From positions 1 through 64,000 of the forward strand of contig JAIXPD010000008.1 in assembly GCA_027486405.1 (NCBI GenBank): a stretch of DNA of 64,000 nt. The letters are read 5' to 3'. Under the pieces are notes generated by a model, which saw only the letters and a program-made list of their open reading frames with translations, had not been told where the DNA came from and searched no databases. This DNA is from Azospirillum sp. (GTDB lineage Bacteria; Pseudomonadota; Alphaproteobacteria; Azospirillales; Azospirillaceae). Positions within the stretch are counted from its first letter, which is position 1. Every line of letters begins with the position of its first letter. A program made the translations under genes and the position numbers. Shown here in pieces: positions 39,595 through 49,692 of the stretch.

Positions 39595-39622
39595 ATGATA
39601 CAAGGCGCGCAGTTGGCAACAA
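39595..39622 (-). promoter_or_regulatory. Probable xseA promoter
   Basis: On the - strand: TTGTTG (39617-39622), 16 bp, TATCAT (39595-39600), then 9 nt to the xseA ATG. This leaves a leader of 0-3 nt and no room for a ribosome site. Confidence 0.5.
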
Positions 39623-39647
39623 GCGCGTTAACAAGGGGCGTCGCGTC

Positions 39648-40934
39648 ATGAAAGTCCTCGTCGTCGGTTCGGGTGGGCGTGAGCACTCCCTGTGCTGGGC
39701 CATCGCCAAGTCGCCGCTGTGCTCCGCGCTCTATTGCGCGCCGGGCAACGCCGGGATCGCCGATGTCGCCACGCTGGTTCCCATCGGGGCGGAGGATGTG
39801 GACGCCATCGTCCGCTTCGCCCAGGACAGCGCCATCGACTTCGTCGTCGTCGGCCCGGAAGGCCCGCTGGTGCTGGGTCTGGTGGACAAACTGAACGCCA
39901 TCGGCATCAAGGCCTTCGGCCCCAGCGCCGCCGCCGCCGCCCTGGAAGGCTCCAAGGGCTTCATGAAGGACATTCTGGCCAAATACGGCGTGCCGACCGC
40001 CTTTTATGGCCGTTTCACCGACGCGGACGCCGCCAAGGCCTATGTCCGCCAGCACGGCGCGCCCATCGTGGTCAAGGCCGACGGTCTGGCCGCCGGCAAG
40101 GGCGTGACCGTCGCCCGCACCCAGGAGGAGGCGTTCGCCGCCATCGACGACGCGCTGATCGGCGGCCGCTTCGGCGCCGCCGGGGCCGAGGTCGTGGTGG
40201 AAGAGTTCCTGGACGGTGAGGAGGTCAGCTTTTTCGCCCTGTGCGACGGCGAAAACGCCCTGCCGATGGCCTCGGCCCAGGATCACAAGGCGGTGGGCGA
40301 CGGCGACACCGGCCCCAACACCGGCGGCATGGGGGCCTATTCCCCCGCCCCGGCCCTGACGCCGGAGCTTCAGGCCCGCGTGATGCGCGAGATCGTCGAG
40401 CCGACGGTCAAGGGCATGGCGGCGGAAGGCCGCCCGTTCAAGGGCGTGCTGTTCGCCGGTCTGATGATCGTGCAGACGCCGGACGGCCCGACCCCGAAGA
40501 CGCTGGAATTCAACGTGCGCTTCGGCGATCCCGAATGCCAGACGCTGATGAGCCGCCTGGAGTCGGACGCGCTCGCGGCACTGGTCGCCGCCGCCGACGG
40601 CGCGCTCGACCGCATCGACCTGCGTTGGTCGGACGACACCGCGCTGTGCGTGGTGATGGCCGCCCAGGGCTACCCCGGTGATTATCTCAAGAACACCGAG
40701 ATCAAGGGCCTGGACGCCGCCAACGCGGTGGATGGGGTGACGGTGTTCCACGCCGGAACCAAGCGCGCCGAGGATGGCCGCGTGCTGTCGGTGGGTGGCC
40801 GCGTGCTGGGCGTGACCGCCCGCGCCGCGACGGTCGCCGCCGCCCAGGCCGCCGCCTATCGCGGCGTCGACGCGCTGGACTGGCCGGGCGGCTTCTGCCG
40901 CCGCGACATCGGGTGGCGCGCGATCAGCCGCTGA
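39648..40934 (+). CDS. purD: Phosphoribosylamine--glycine ligase PurD
   Basis: PurD joins glycine to phosphoribosylamine with ATP, the second step of purine synthesis. 428 aa from ATG 39648: [15 protein letters not shown] is the family start. ATP-grasp motifs include [54 protein letters not shown], and [12 protein letters not shown] with metal-binding residues. Length is normal. It is monocistronic here, divergent from xseA. Confidence 0.97.
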   Translation: MKVLVVGSGGREHSLCWAIAKSPLCSALYCAPGNAGIADVATLVPIGAEDVDAIVRFAQDSAIDFVVVGPEGPLVLGLVDKLNAIGIKAFGPSAAAAALEGSKGFMKDILAKYGVPTAFYGRFTDADAAKAYVRQHGAPIVVKADGLAAGKGVTVARTQEEAFAAIDDALIGGRFGAAGAEVVVEEFLDGEEVSFFALCDGENALPMASAQDHKAVGDGDTGPNTGGMGAYSPAPALTPELQARVMREIVEPTVKGMAAEGRPFKGVLFAGLMIVQTPDGPTPKTLEFNVRFGDPECQTLMSRLESDALAALVAAADGALDRIDLRWSDDTALCVVMAAQGYPGDYLKNTEIKGLDAANAVDGVTVFHAGTKRAEDGRVLSVGGRVLGVTARAATVAAAQAAAYRGVDALDWPGGFCRRDIGWRAISR

Positions 40935-41015
40935 TCCGGAACGGCCTCCCCGGCGGCGGCGGGTGGTGACGTCACCGCCCACCGCCGGAAGGCCAGCCCT
41001 TCAGCGGCGCGCGGA

Positions 41016-42518
41016 TCAGGCCCGCATGCGCTCCGTGGCGGTGCTGATGTTGCGCGACACGTCTTCGATGTCGCGCACCACCTGGGTGACGCTGGACGCG
41101 ATCTCCTTGGTCGCCGATTCCTGCTGCGACACCGCCGCCGCGATGGTGGCGGAGATTTGCTGAACATCCTTCACGATGGTGCCGATCCGGCGGATCGCCT
41201 CCACCGCGTGCAGCGCCTCCTGTTGGACCGCCGCGATCTGGGCGGCGATGTCGTCGGCGGCGTCGCCGCTCTGCTTGGCCAGCGATTTGACCTCGTTCGC
41301 GACCACGGCGAATCCGCGCCCGGCCTCACCCGCGCGGGCGGCCTCGATGGTGGCGTTCAGCGCCAGCAGATTGGTTTGGCTGGCGATGCTGTTGATGAGC
41401 TTGGTGATGGCACCGATCCGTTCGGCCGAGCTGACCAGGGTTTCCACCGCCACGTTGGTCCGCGTGGTTTCGTCCGACGCGCGGGCCGACGCGTCCGACG
41501 CCTGGCTGGCGCGGTTGCTGATGTCGGTGATCGAGGCGGACAGTTCTTCCGTCGCGGCGGCGACGGTCTGGGCGTTGGAGGTGGCGCGGGTGGCGGTGTT
41601 GCCGACCTCGTTGTCCAGCGAACGGGCCAGATCGTGGATCATGCCGCGCCGCGTCTGTTCGGCCTCCACCTGCTGCAACTCCGCGCTCTTCTGCGCGTGA
41701 ATGTCGATCAACGATCCGCAGGCCCGCAACGCGACGCCATTGGCGTTCCGCGCCACGCCGCCAATCGCCCGGAACCAGCGATAGGAGCCGTCCCGCATCT
41801 TCAAACGATACTGGACTTCGTAGCCGGTGCGGCCGCTGCGGTCGCTCAGGCAGGCCGAAAAGGCGTCGAAGGTCGGCTTGGCGTCGTCGGGGTGCAGACG
41901 GTCGGCCCAGGAGCCGACGACGTTGGGGAAGCCGCGCTCGTCGTCGCGGTCAAAGCCGACGAGACGGCGGAACTCCGACGACCAGCGCCACAGGCTTTGC
42001 GGGTGCATCGGGTCGCCATCGTGGAACATGGCGTCCCACAACCCGACACCGGCGAACTGATCCAGCAGCTTGGCGCGTTCGATTTCGTTGTGACCGGCGT
42101 CGATGTCGATCAAGGAGCCGCAAGCGCGCAGCGCGATGCCGTTGGGACCACGCGCCACCCCGCCAATCGCCCGGAACCAGCGGTACGACCCGTCTTTCAT
42201 CTTCAGACGGTATTCCACGTCATAGCCGGTGCGCCCGCTGCGGTCGTTCAGGCAGGCGGCAAAGGCGTCGAAGGTGGGTTTGGCGTCGTCAGGGTGCAAC
42301 CGGTCGGCCCAGGAGCCGACAACCTCGGGAAAGCCCTTGACGTCGTCGCGGTCGAAGCCGAGCAGACGACGGAACTCCGGCGACCAATGCCACCGGCTTT
42401 GCGCGTGCATCGGGTCGCCGTTGTGGAACACGGCATCCCAAAGACCGACACCCGCGTGACGGCCCAACAGCTCCAGTTCCTCTTTCGACCCGTCCGGGGG
42501 CGGTTTGCGGAACAGCAT
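41016..42518 (-). CDS. Soluble chemoreceptor with duplicated PAS domains
   Basis: 500 aa from ATG 42518 (GGGAG upstream). Two tandem PAS domains, residues about 23-140 and 157-274, share about 84% identity counted by eye, including [18 protein letters not shown] and [14 protein letters not shown] in both. The rest is an MCP signalling domain with the hairpin tip region [19 protein letters not shown] and [15 protein letters not shown]. No membrane segment, so it is cytoplasmic. A ligand such as heme, flavin or a metabolite cannot be deduced. The 272-bp upstream region (42519-42790) is AT-rich around 42590-42680. Confidence 0.92.
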   Translation of the reverse strand: MLFRKPPPDGSKEELELLGRHAGVGLWDAVFHNGDPMHAQSRWHWSPEFRRLLGFDRDDVKGFPEVVGSWADRLHPDDAKPTFDAFAACLNDRSGRTGYDVEYRLKMKDGSYRWFRAIGGVARGPNGIALRACGSLIDIDAGHNEIERAKLLDQFAGVGLWDAMFHDGDPMHPQSLWRWSSEFRRLVGFDRDDERGFPNVVGSWADRLHPDDAKPTFDAFSACLSDRSGRTGYEVQYRLKMRDGSYRWFRAIGGVARNANGVALRACGSLIDIHAQKSAELQQVEAEQTRRGMIHDLARSLDNEVGNTATRATSNAQTVAAATEELSASITDISNRASQASDASARASDETTRTNVAVETLVSSAERIGAITKLINSIASQTNLLALNATIEAARAGEAGRGFAVVANEVKSLAKQSGDAADDIAAQIAAVQQEALHAVEAIRRIGTIVKDVQQISATIAAAVSQQESATKEIASSVTQVVRDIEDVSRNISTATERMRA

Positions 42519-42790
42519 TGTCTCATATCTCCCTGACGTCGTGCAGCCAAATGCAAAGAGACTGCGTTTGACCACCATCCTAATCAGGGACCTATTTTTT
42601 CGAAACTGTCATTTTCCCGTATAATCCTGACATTTTTGTTATGGTATACCGCTTTATTCGCCCGTTTGTTTTAAAATTTCCATTTGCGCGAATTTCATGT
42701 CGATATCCCCCGCGCGGCGACAGGTCAGGACAAAAAGAACCTCTTTTCGGTGTGGCCATTTCACACACCCGAGCATCCGGGGCTTTCCCG

Positions 42791-43258
42791 TCATCGCCGT
42801 GTCTTGAAAAAGTCCCGCAGCAACGCGCCCGCGCGCCGTTCGTCGATGCCGCCATACACGTCCGGGGCGTGGTGGCAGGTGCGTTGCGCGAAAAAGCGCG
42901 GGCCGTGGTCCACCGCCCCGCCCTTGGGGTCATAGGCACCATAATACACCCGGCGCAGGCGGGCGAAGCTGATGGCGGCGGCGCAAAGGGCGCAGGGTTC
43001 CAACGTCACATAGAGGTCGCAACCGGGCAAACGCGGTTCCCCCGCCGCCGCGCAGGCCGCGCGGATCGCCAGCAATTCGGCGTGGGCGCTGGGGTCGTTC
43101 AGCTCCTCCGTCCGGTTGCCCGCGCGGGCCAGCACGGTTCCGGTGGCGGGATCGACGATCACGGCCCCCACCGGCACCTCGCCCCGGCGCGCGGCGGCCT
43201 CGGCCTCGGCGAAGGCAAGCTCCATATGGGATGGGCGGGGTGGGAACAGCGGCGGCAT
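42791..43258 (-). CDS. tadA: tRNA-adenosine(34) deaminase TadA
   Basis: TadA converts A34 to inosine in tRNA-Arg(ACG). 155 aa from ATG 43258; a later ATG at 43225 is possible. Zinc and catalytic residues: His and Glu in DPSAHAELLAIR, and the Cys pair in TLEPCALCAAAI. VPVGAVIVD and YYGAYDPKGGAVDHG are family-typical. Divergent from the rluB-like gene, with its promoter in the gap. Confidence 0.95.
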   Translation of the reverse strand: MPPLFPPRPSHMELAFAEAEAAARRGEVPVGAVIVDPATGTVLARAGNRTEELNDPSAHAELLAIRAACAAAGEPRLPGCDLYVTLEPCALCAAAISFARLRRVYYGAYDPKGGAVDHGPRFFAQRTCHHAPDVYGGIDERRAGALLRDFFKTRR

Positions 43259-43341
43259 GACAGGGGCCAACCTGCCCACCGGATTCCCCGCCCGTCAACC
43301 CGATTCCGGCGCAAAAGCGGGGGATTGGGCCGGGTCCCGGG

Positions 43342-43370
43342 TTGCGGGCGGGGCGATCTGGCCCTATGGT
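43342..43370 (+). promoter_or_regulatory. Promoter of the rluB-like gene, probable leaderless start
   Basis: TTGCGG (43342-43347), 17 bp, TATGGT (43365-43370), then 7 nt to the ATG at 43378. The optimal spacing and the lack of a ribosome site suggest the mRNA begins at the start codon. Confidence 0.55.
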
Positions 43371-43377
43371 CCGCGTT

Positions 43378-44946
43378 ATGGATAAGACCGACACCGACCT
43401 GACCGCCACTGCCCCGTCCGAGGGCGGTGAACGCATTGCCAAACGCCTGGCCCGCGCCGGGCTGTGCTCGCGCCGCGACGCCGAACGCTGGATCGCCGAA
43501 GGGCGCGTTGCGGTGAACAGCCAGACGCTGACCACCCCCGCCTGCGTGGTCCGCCCCGGCGACATCGTCCAGGTCGATGGCAAGGTCATTCCGGAACCGG
43601 AACCCGCCCGGCTCTGGCGCTATTACAAGCCCGCCGGTCTCGTCACCTCCGCGCGCGACGAGAAGGGGCGGGAAACCGTCTTCGACAATCTGCCGCCGGA
43701 ACTGCCGCGCGTGGTCTCCATCGGTCGACTCGACCTGACCACCGAAGGGCTGCTGCTGCTGACCAACGATGGTGAACTGGCCCGCTTCCTGGAATTGCCC
43801 GCCACCGGCTGGACCCGCCGTTACCGCGTGCGCGTGTTCGGCGAGGTGGAGGAAATCAAGCTGGCCGCGCTGGCCAAGGGTCCGACCATCGACGGCGTCA
43901 AGTATGGCCCGATCGAAGCCGTGCTGGACCGCATCCAGGGCCGCAACGCCTGGCTGACGGTGGCGCTGAAGGAAGGCAAGAACCGCGAAATCCGCAAGGT
44001 GATGGAGTCGCTCGGCCTGGTGGTGAACCGGCTGATCCGCGTCGCCTATGGCCCCTTCCAGCTTGGCAAGCTGGAGGACGGCGCGGTGGAGGAGGTTCCC
44101 AAGCGCATCGTCCGCGAACAGATCGCCAATTACTTCACCGGCGACGCCGTGGTCGGCGAAGGGGAATCGAACACCAAGCTGCGCGCCAAGGCGCGCGCGG
44201 AGGCCGCCACCCAATCGGCCCTTCCGGCCAAACCGGCTCTGCCCAGCGAAATCCGCAGCCGCAGCGGTGCCCGCGTCGCCGTCGCCCGCAAGGCCGACAG
44301 CCCGCAGGCCGCCCCGGCCCGCGCCCCGCGTTCGGCCACCAAACGGCTGGAGGCGCAAGCCGCCTGGGGGGCGGAGGACGCCACCGCCAAACCCGCGACC
44401 CGCCGCACCGACGCCCCGCGCCGCGCCGATGGCAAGCCCGGCTTCGCCACCCCCGCCGCCAAGCGGGGGGAAGAGGCCACAGGACGCCCCGAACGCCCGG
44501 CGCGCGGCCGCACCCTGTCGCTGGACGACGCCAAGGCCAAACCGACCCGCAGCGGCAGCGGCAAGCCGGACCATCGGGGCAGCGACGCGCGCGACGCGGC
44601 GGACGCCCGCCCGCGCAAGGCCTTCGACAAGCGGACGGATGACCACCGGACCAGCGACCGCCGGACGGATGACCGCCGGACCGACAACCGCGCATCGGAC
44701 GGCGGCAAGCCTTTCGCCGCCAAAGCAGCGGGCAAACCGGCGGGCAAGCCAGCCGCCAAGCCGGTTGAGGCGGGTGCGCCCGCCGGGGTGAAGAAGCGCG
44801 ACGGCCGCACCGACCGTCAGCGCGTGGAACGCCCGCGCAAGCCCAGCGCGCAAAAGGACGGCGCTGGAAAGTCTGGCCCGAGCAAGGGCGGACCGGGCAA
44901 GTCTGGTTCCGGCAAGGGTGGCCCCGGTGCGGATCGTCGGCGGTAA
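43378..44946 (+). CDS. rluB: RluB/RsuA-type pseudouridine synthase with long basic tail
   Basis: 522 aa. The first 250 residues are the enzyme: S4 RNA-binding domain (RIAKRLARAGLCSRRDAERW) and catalytic domain with the active Asp in SIGRLDLTTEGLLLLTNDG, then NREIRKVMESLGL. It should modify 23S rRNA. The remaining 270 residues are a disordered tail rich in Ala, Lys, Arg, Asp and Pro, with Arg/Asp repeats (DRRTDDRRTD) and Ala-Gly-Lys-Pro repeats. Its 3' end overlaps rsmD. An upstream in-frame start at 43342 would lie in the promoter. Confidence 0.92.
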   Translation: MDKTDTDLTATAPSEGGERIAKRLARAGLCSRRDAERWIAEGRVAVNSQTLTTPACVVRPGDIVQVDGKVIPEPEPARLWRYYKPAGLVTSARDEKGRETVFDNLPPELPRVVSIGRLDLTTEGLLLLTNDGELARFLELPATGWTRRYRVRVFGEVEEIKLAALAKGPTIDGVKYGPIEAVLDRIQGRNAWLTVALKEGKNREIRKVMESLGLVVNRLIRVAYGPFQLGKLEDGAVEEVPKRIVREQIANYFTGDAVVGEGESNTKLRAKARAEAATQSALPAKPALPSEIRSRSGARVAVARKADSPQAAPARAPRSATKRLEAQAAWGAEDATAKPATRRTDAPRRADGKPGFATPAAKRGEEATGRPERPARGRTLSLDDAKAKPTRSGSGKPDHRGSDARDAADARPRKAFDKRTDDHRTSDRRTDDRRTDNRASDGGKPFAAKAAGKPAGKPAAKPVEAGAPAGVKKRDGRTDRQRVERPRKPSAQKDGAGKSGPSKGGPGKSGSGKGGPGADRRR

Positions 44947-45487
44947 GCATCGCGGGCGTCGTCTGGCCGCCCCCGATGGCCGCGACACCCGCCCCACCAC
45001 AGACCGCACGCGCGAGGCCATCTTCAACATCCTGGCCCACGCCGACTGGGCACCGGCGTTCGAGGGCGTGATCGCCGCCGATGTCTTTTGTGGGACCGGT
45101 GCCCTGGGTCTGGAAGCGTTGTCGCGCGGAGCCGCGCGGTGCAGCTTTCTCGACAGCGGCAAACCGGCGCTGGATTGCGTGCGCGCCAACATCGCCGCGC
45201 TGGGCGAGGCGGATTCGGCCATCGTGCTGCGCGCCGACGCCACGCGCCCGCCCCCGGCCAGCGCCCCTTGCGGTCTGCTGTTCCTTGACCCGCCCTACGC
45301 CAAGGGTTTGGCCCCGGTGACGCTGGCGGCGCTGGCCCGCACCGGCTGGTTGGCCGACGGCGCGCTGGCGGTGGTGGAGGTCGGCGACCGCGATCCCCTG
45401 CCCCCGCCCCCCGGCTTCACCACGCTCGACGACCGCCGCTACGGCGACACGCGGGTGTGTTTCCTGGGCTATTCCCGGAACGGCTGA
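44927..45487 (+). CDS. rsmD: 16S rRNA (guanine(966)-N2)-methyltransferase RsmD
   Basis: About 186 aa. GTG 44927 gives the family start (M)RIVGGKHRGRRL; GTG 44918 adds 3 residues. SAM motif ADVFCGTGALGLEALSRGA and catalytic LLFLDPPYAKG (the NPPY-like motif as DPPY) are clear. RsmD methylates G966 of 16S rRNA. It overlaps the 3' end of the rluB-like gene by 20 nt, so both rRNA-modifying enzymes are made from one transcript. Element copy B follows. Confidence 0.94.
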   Translation: MRIVGGKHRGRRLAAPDGRDTRPTTDRTREAIFNILAHADWAPAFEGVIAADVFCGTGALGLEALSRGAARCSFLDSGKPALDCVRANIAALGEADSAIVLRADATRPPPASAPCGLLFLDPPYAKGLAPVTLAALARTGWLADGALAVVEVGDRDPLPPPPGFTTLDDRRYGDTRVCFLGYSRNG

Positions 45488-45504
45488 TGCGGTTGATGCG
45501 GGAA

Positions 45505-45736
45505 TGCCATCGCTTGCGCGAGCGATCAACGCAACCCCAGCAAGATTGGACACGGATTTCACGGACGCAAACGCGGATTTCACGGATTGATGCCTCCGCC
45601 CCTCCCGCCCGCCCCGTCATGAGGCTGGAGGCAAGGATGAATCCGAGGCGCTCTCCGTGAAATCCGCGCAACAATCCGTGAAATCCGTGTCGATCCTTGT
45701 TTCGGTCGCGCGGGCAAACCGTTCAACCGATGGACC
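45505..45736 (+). mobile_element. Intergenic element with inverted ends (copy B)
   Basis: Most diverged member of the element family. The left end GCCATCGCTTGCGCGAGCGAT keeps the hairpin; next come GGACACGGATTTCACGGAC, a middle CCCGTCATGAGG, the inverted AATCCGTGAAATCCGTGT, and a right end TTCAACCGATGG. Same orientation as copy A. No convincing flanking direct repeat remains. It fills the gap between the convergent rsmD and pyrC genes and encodes nothing. Confidence 0.65.
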
Positions 45737-45747
45737 AGCCCCCGGCC

Positions 45748-46803
45748 TCACACCAGCCCGGCGAAGCTCCAACGCAGGGTTTCGCCGCTGCGGAAGGGCA
45801 ACACGGCGTCGCCCTCGCTGACCAGCACCACGTCCGGGACCACCGTGGGGCGGCGTTCCAGGGCGACGCGTTCCTCGCTGGGCGGCAGGCCGTAGAAGCG
45901 CGGACCGTTCAGGCTGGCGAAGGCCTCCAACTGGTCGAGCCTGCCCGCGTCCTCGAACGCTTCGGCGTAGAGTTCCAGCGCGTTGGCGGCGGTGAAGCAG
46001 CCCGCACAGCCGCAGGCCGCTTCCTTGGCCGTCACCGTGTGCGGCGCGGTGTCGGTCCCCAGGAAGAAAGGGGCCTCGCCGCTGGTCGCGGCCTCGACCA
46101 GCGCCAGCCGGTGGGTTTCGCGCTTGGCGATGGGCAGGCAATACAGGTGCGGGCGGATGCCGCCCTGGAAAATATGGCTGCGGTTGATCAGCAGATGGTG
46201 GGCCGTGATGGTCGCGCCGATGCGGCCGCTGGCGGCGTGGGCGCGGACAAAGGCCACCGCGTCGGCGGTCGTCACATGCTCCAGCACCACGCGCAGGGTC
46301 GGGTAACGGTCGAGCAGCGGCGACAGGATGGTGTCGATGAACACCGCCTCGCGGTCGAAGATGTCGACGCTCTGCTCCGTCACCTCGCCATGGATCAGCA
46401 ACGGCATGCCGATCTCGGCCATCCGCTCCAGCACCGGGGCGATGCGCTCCAGGCTGGTGACGCCGTGGGCGCTGTTGGTGGTGGCGTTGGCGGGGTAAAG
46501 CTTGGCGGCGGTGAACACGCCCTCCTCAAAACCGCGCGCCAGATCATCGGCGTCGGTCCCGTCGGTGAGGTAGGCGGTCATCAAGGGGGTGAAGCGCACG
46601 CCCTCCGGCAGGGCCGCCAGGATGCGCGCGCGATAGGCGGCGGCGTCGGCGGCGTGGGTGGCGGGCGGCTTCAAATTCGGCATGATGATGGCGCGGCCGA
46701 ACTGGCGGGCGGTGAAGGGCAAAACCGCCTTCAGCATGGCCCCGTCGCGCAAATGGACATGCCAGTCGTCCGGGCGGCGGATCACAAGTCGGTCAAGGGT
46801 CAT
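45748..46803 (-). CDS. pyrC: Dihydroorotase PyrC
   Basis: PyrC closes carbamoyl-aspartate to dihydroorotate in pyrimidine synthesis. 351 aa, class II type as in E. coli. Zinc ligands are seen: the pair in [10 protein letters not shown], carboxylated Lys in [13 protein letters not shown], His in LIHGEVTE, His in [10 protein letters not shown], and Asp in LGTDTAPHT. The [14 protein letters not shown] region matches the family. Monocistronic; convergent with rsmD across element copy B. Confidence 0.96.
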   Translation of the reverse strand: MTLDRLVIRRPDDWHVHLRDGAMLKAVLPFTARQFGRAIIMPNLKPPATHAADAAAYRARILAALPEGVRFTPLMTAYLTDGTDADDLARGFEEGVFTAAKLYPANATTNSAHGVTSLERIAPVLERMAEIGMPLLIHGEVTEQSVDIFDREAVFIDTILSPLLDRYPTLRVVLEHVTTADAVAFVRAHAASGRIGATITAHHLLINRSHIFQGGIRPHLYCLPIAKRETHRLALVEAATSGEAPFFLGTDTAPHTVTAKEAACGCAGCFTAANALELYAEAFEDAGRLDQLEAFASLNGPRFYGLPPSEERVALERRPTVVPDVVLVSEGDAVLPFRSGETLRWSFAGLV

Positions 46804-47031
46804 GGCAGGTCCCGGCGCTGACGAGGTGGATGGTGCGACGACGTTCTATCGCCATCGCGCCCCCGGCTCAACGGCCACGGGGAAAAACAGGGAATTGTCA
46901 TCGGGTGGGGCATCCGCTGGCGGTCCTGGCCCTCCTGCCGGCGTGGGAGGGGCGGGACGGACGGTCCTTGTTCAGGGCCGTCGGGTCACGAGCGGATCAA
47001 TCGACGAGACAGGCGATCACGTGATGCCCAA

Positions 47032-47442
47032 TCACTTGATGCCGAGAATGCCATCGATCTTCGCGGCCTGTTCGGGCGTCACCGGCTTGCCGCCGATGCT
47101 GGCGAGCTGCTGGTGGGCCTCGGTCACGGCCTTGGTCTTCGCGGTGGCATCGGTCAGCGCGCCAGCGGCCTGACGCTGGGTCACATACTTGGTCAATTGG
47201 CCGACCAGCGCGTCGCCGGGCTTGGCCCCCAATTCCTTCGCCACGGCGTCGGCCTGGGTCTTGCTGACCTCGATTTTCGCGGTGGAGGCCACCTGCGTCG
47301 TCGCGGTCTTGGCCAGGGCGCTGGCCGCCGGGGCGGTCGTCACCGGATCGGTGGTGGTGGCCGCCGTGGCCGCACCAACCGCAACACCCGCCGTCATCAG
47401 GCCAGCGAACACCAGGGTGGACAGAGAAGAACGAACGGACAT
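47032..47442 (-). CDS. Secreted small protein, paralogue 1
   Basis: 136 aa from ATG 47442 with AAGGAG upstream. A signal peptide (FAGLMTAGVAVGAATA) is followed by a Thr/Ala stretch, then a helical domain of about 95 residues: IEVSKTQADAVAKELG, GQLTKYVTQRQAAGALTD, PVTPEQAAKIDGILGIK. I do not recognise the family. The C-terminal domain is almost identical to that of the next gene. Likely periplasmic. Both copies are followed by the same ATCACGTGAT palindrome. Confidence 0.8.
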   Translation of the reverse strand: MSVRSSLSTLVFAGLMTAGVAVGAATAATTTDPVTTAPAASALAKTATTQVASTAKIEVSKTQADAVAKELGAKPGDALVGQLTKYVTQRQAAGALTDATAKTKAVTEAHQQLASIGGKPVTPEQAAKIDGILGIK

Positions 47443-47549
47443 GGAACACTCTCCTTGGCGATGAAACGATTGTGAAAAGGGTGATGTGTGGGGCAAAGGC
47501 AGGACAGGATCAGGCGATCACGTGATGCCCAAATTACTTGATTCCCCAA

Positions 47550-47993
47550 TCACTTGATGCCGAGAATGCCATCGATCTTCGCGGCCTGTTCGGGCGTCAC
47601 CGGCTTGCCGCCGATGCTGGCGAGCTGCTGGTGGGCCTCGGTCACGGCCTTGGTCTTCGCGGCGGCGTCGGTCAGCGCGCCTGCGGCCTGACGCTGGGTC
47701 ACGTATTTGGTCAGTTGGCCGACCAGCGCGTCGCCGGGCTTGGCCCCCAATTCCTTCGCCACGGCTTCGGCCTGGGTCTTGCTGACCTCGATTTTCGCGG
47801 TGGAGGCCACCTGCGTCGTCGCGGTTTTGGCCGGGGCGCTGGCCACCGGGGCGCTGGCCGCCGGATCGGTGACAGACGGGGCGGTCGTGGCCGCCGAGGC
47901 GGAGCCGATCGCAACACCCGCCGTCATCAAACCGGCCATCGCAAAGGTCGAAAAAGACGAACGGATGCGCGCGCTGAAAGCGGTGACAGACAT
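47550..47993 (-). CDS. Secreted small protein, paralogue 2
   Basis: 147 aa with its own ribosome site (GGAG). The signal peptide (FAMAGLMTAGVAIGSASA) and the Ala/Pro/Val linker differ from paralogue 1, but from KTATTQVASTAKIEVS to the end only two residues differ. DNA of about 290 bp is about 97% identical by eye, including the 3' flank. This is a recent tandem duplication or a converted pair. It is transcribed in the same direction as paralogue 1, upstream of it. Function unknown. Confidence 0.8.
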   Translation of the reverse strand: MSVTAFSARIRSSFSTFAMAGLMTAGVAIGSASAATTAPSVTDPAASAPVASAPAKTATTQVASTAKIEVSKTQAEAVAKELGAKPGDALVGQLTKYVTQRQAAGALTDAAAKTKAVTEAHQQLASIGGKPVTPEQAAKIDGILGIK

Positions 47994-48192
47994 TCACATT
48001 CTCCGTTTGAAGGATCGATCCGCGTTGTTGGGATCGTACTGAGATGAACAGCGGCCTTTGGATTTCCTTCCACGCCCTTCCGAAAAAAATCGCGCCTTTC
48101 GAAAAATTCTCCCGCACTGGTGACGGCGGGGGCGAAAGGGTCTAGAAAACGCGCGGTTTACGCCTGTCCCCTTTCAGCCCGGATCCCCACCG

Positions 48193-49542
48193 ATGAGCCT
48201 GATCACCCCCCGCACCCCGCCCGGAACGATGGAACTGCTGCCGCGCCATCAGGTGGCGTTCCAGCGCCTGCTGGACACCATCCGCCGTGGTTACGAGCGG
48301 TTCGGCTTCCTGCCCGTCGAAACGCCGGTGTTCGAAACGGTGGACACGCTGTTGACCAAATCGGGCGGCGAAACCGAAAAGCAGGTCTATTTCGTCCAAT
48401 CGACCGGGGCGATCCAGCAGGGCAACAAGCCGGAAATGGCCCTGCGCTTTGACCTGACCGTGCCGCTGGCCCGTTACGTGGCCGAACACGAACATGATCT
48501 GGCCTTTCCCTTCCGCCGTTATCAGATCCAGCGGGTCTATCGCGGGGAACGGGCGCAGCGCGGGCGCTTCCGCGAGTTCTATCAATGCGACATCGACGTG
48601 ATCGGCAAGGACAGCCTGTCGCCGCAATATGATGCGGAGATTCCGGCGGTCATCCATCACGTCTTCAGCGAATTGAATTTCGGCGGCTTCACCATCAACG
48701 TGAACAACCGCAAGGTTCTGCTGGGCCTGCTCGACGGGTTGGGCGTGGCCGACGCCGACACCCGCGTGCTGGTGCTGCGCGAGATCGACAAGCTCGACAA
48801 GATCGGCCGCGACAAGGTGCGCGACAGCCTGATCGGGCTGGGCATGGCCGACCGCGCCGCCGACACCATCCTGACCCTGATCGACGCCAAGGGCAGCAAC
48901 GCCGACACGCTGGCCGCGCTGAACGCGCTGGGCATCGACAACGACCAGTTCCGCCAGGGCGTGGCCGAACTGACCACCGTCATCGACGGCCTGCGCGCCT
49001 TCCAGGTCCCTGACGACGCCGTGCGCATCAACCTCGCCATCGCGCGCGGGCTGGATTACTACACCGGGACCGTCTACGAAACCTTCCTGAACGACCATCC
49101 CGGCATCGGTTCGGTCTGCTCCGGCGGGCGTTACGACAATCTCGCCAGCCACTACACCAAGTCAAAGCTGCCGGGCGTGGGCATCTCCATCGGGGCGACC
49201 CGCCTGTTCTATCAATTGATGGAAGCCGGTCTGATCAAGGATGGCGCGCCCACCGCGCAGGTGCTGGTGACGCAGATGGATGCCAGCCTGTCGGCGGACT
49301 ATTTCCGCATCGCGTCGGATCTGCGCGCGGCGGGCATCAACACGGAAATCCAATTGGACGGCGGCAAGCTGGCCAAGCAGATGAAATACGCCGACCGCAC
49401 CGGCATCCCGGTCGCCGTCCTGATGGGATCGGACGAAAAGGCGCGCGGCACGGCGACGCTGAAGCATTTGATCCGGGGCGAACAGGTCGAGGTCCCGCTG
49501 ACCGAACTGGCCGCGCGGGCCAAGGCGTTGCTGGAGGGGTAA
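48193..49542 (+). CDS. hisS: Histidine--tRNA ligase HisS
   Basis: Class II aminoacyl-tRNA synthetase, 449 aa. Motifs: [10 protein letters not shown] near the start, [15 protein letters not shown] (motif 2 region with [18 protein letters not shown] after it), [13 protein letters not shown] and CSGGRYDNL for histidine binding, [11 protein letters not shown] (motif 3), and a C-terminal anticodon-binding domain. Length is normal. ATG 48193 is the first of its frame; the gene stands alone. Confidence 0.97.
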   Translation: MSLITPRTPPGTMELLPRHQVAFQRLLDTIRRGYERFGFLPVETPVFETVDTLLTKSGGETEKQVYFVQSTGAIQQGNKPEMALRFDLTVPLARYVAEHEHDLAFPFRRYQIQRVYRGERAQRGRFREFYQCDIDVIGKDSLSPQYDAEIPAVIHHVFSELNFGGFTINVNNRKVLLGLLDGLGVADADTRVLVLREIDKLDKIGRDKVRDSLIGLGMADRAADTILTLIDAKGSNADTLAALNALGIDNDQFRQGVAELTTVIDGLRAFQVPDDAVRINLAIARGLDYYTGTVYETFLNDHPGIGSVCSGGRYDNLASHYTKSKLPGVGISIGATRLFYQLMEAGLIKDGAPTAQVLVTQMDASLSADYFRIASDLRAAGINTEIQLDGGKLAKQMKYADRTGIPVAVLMGSDEKARGTATLKHLIRGEQVEVPLTELAARAKALLEG

Positions 49543-49692
49543 GCAAGGCATTCTTAACCAAAACACCCCTACCGTCCGACGGTGTGATCGGGCGGTGGGG
49601 CTGGTGGGCCGGGTGAGGGTGCGTGATGCGCTGGCTCCGTCACGGTCCAACCGGACAGCCCGGATCAACCAGACGAAGGGTGCAAGGCCGGA

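Noticed and set aside
42590..42720. Possible sigma-28 promoter before the PAS chemoreceptor
   Set aside because: TAAA and GAATAAAG-like elements are present but their spacing is about 10 instead of 15 bp.
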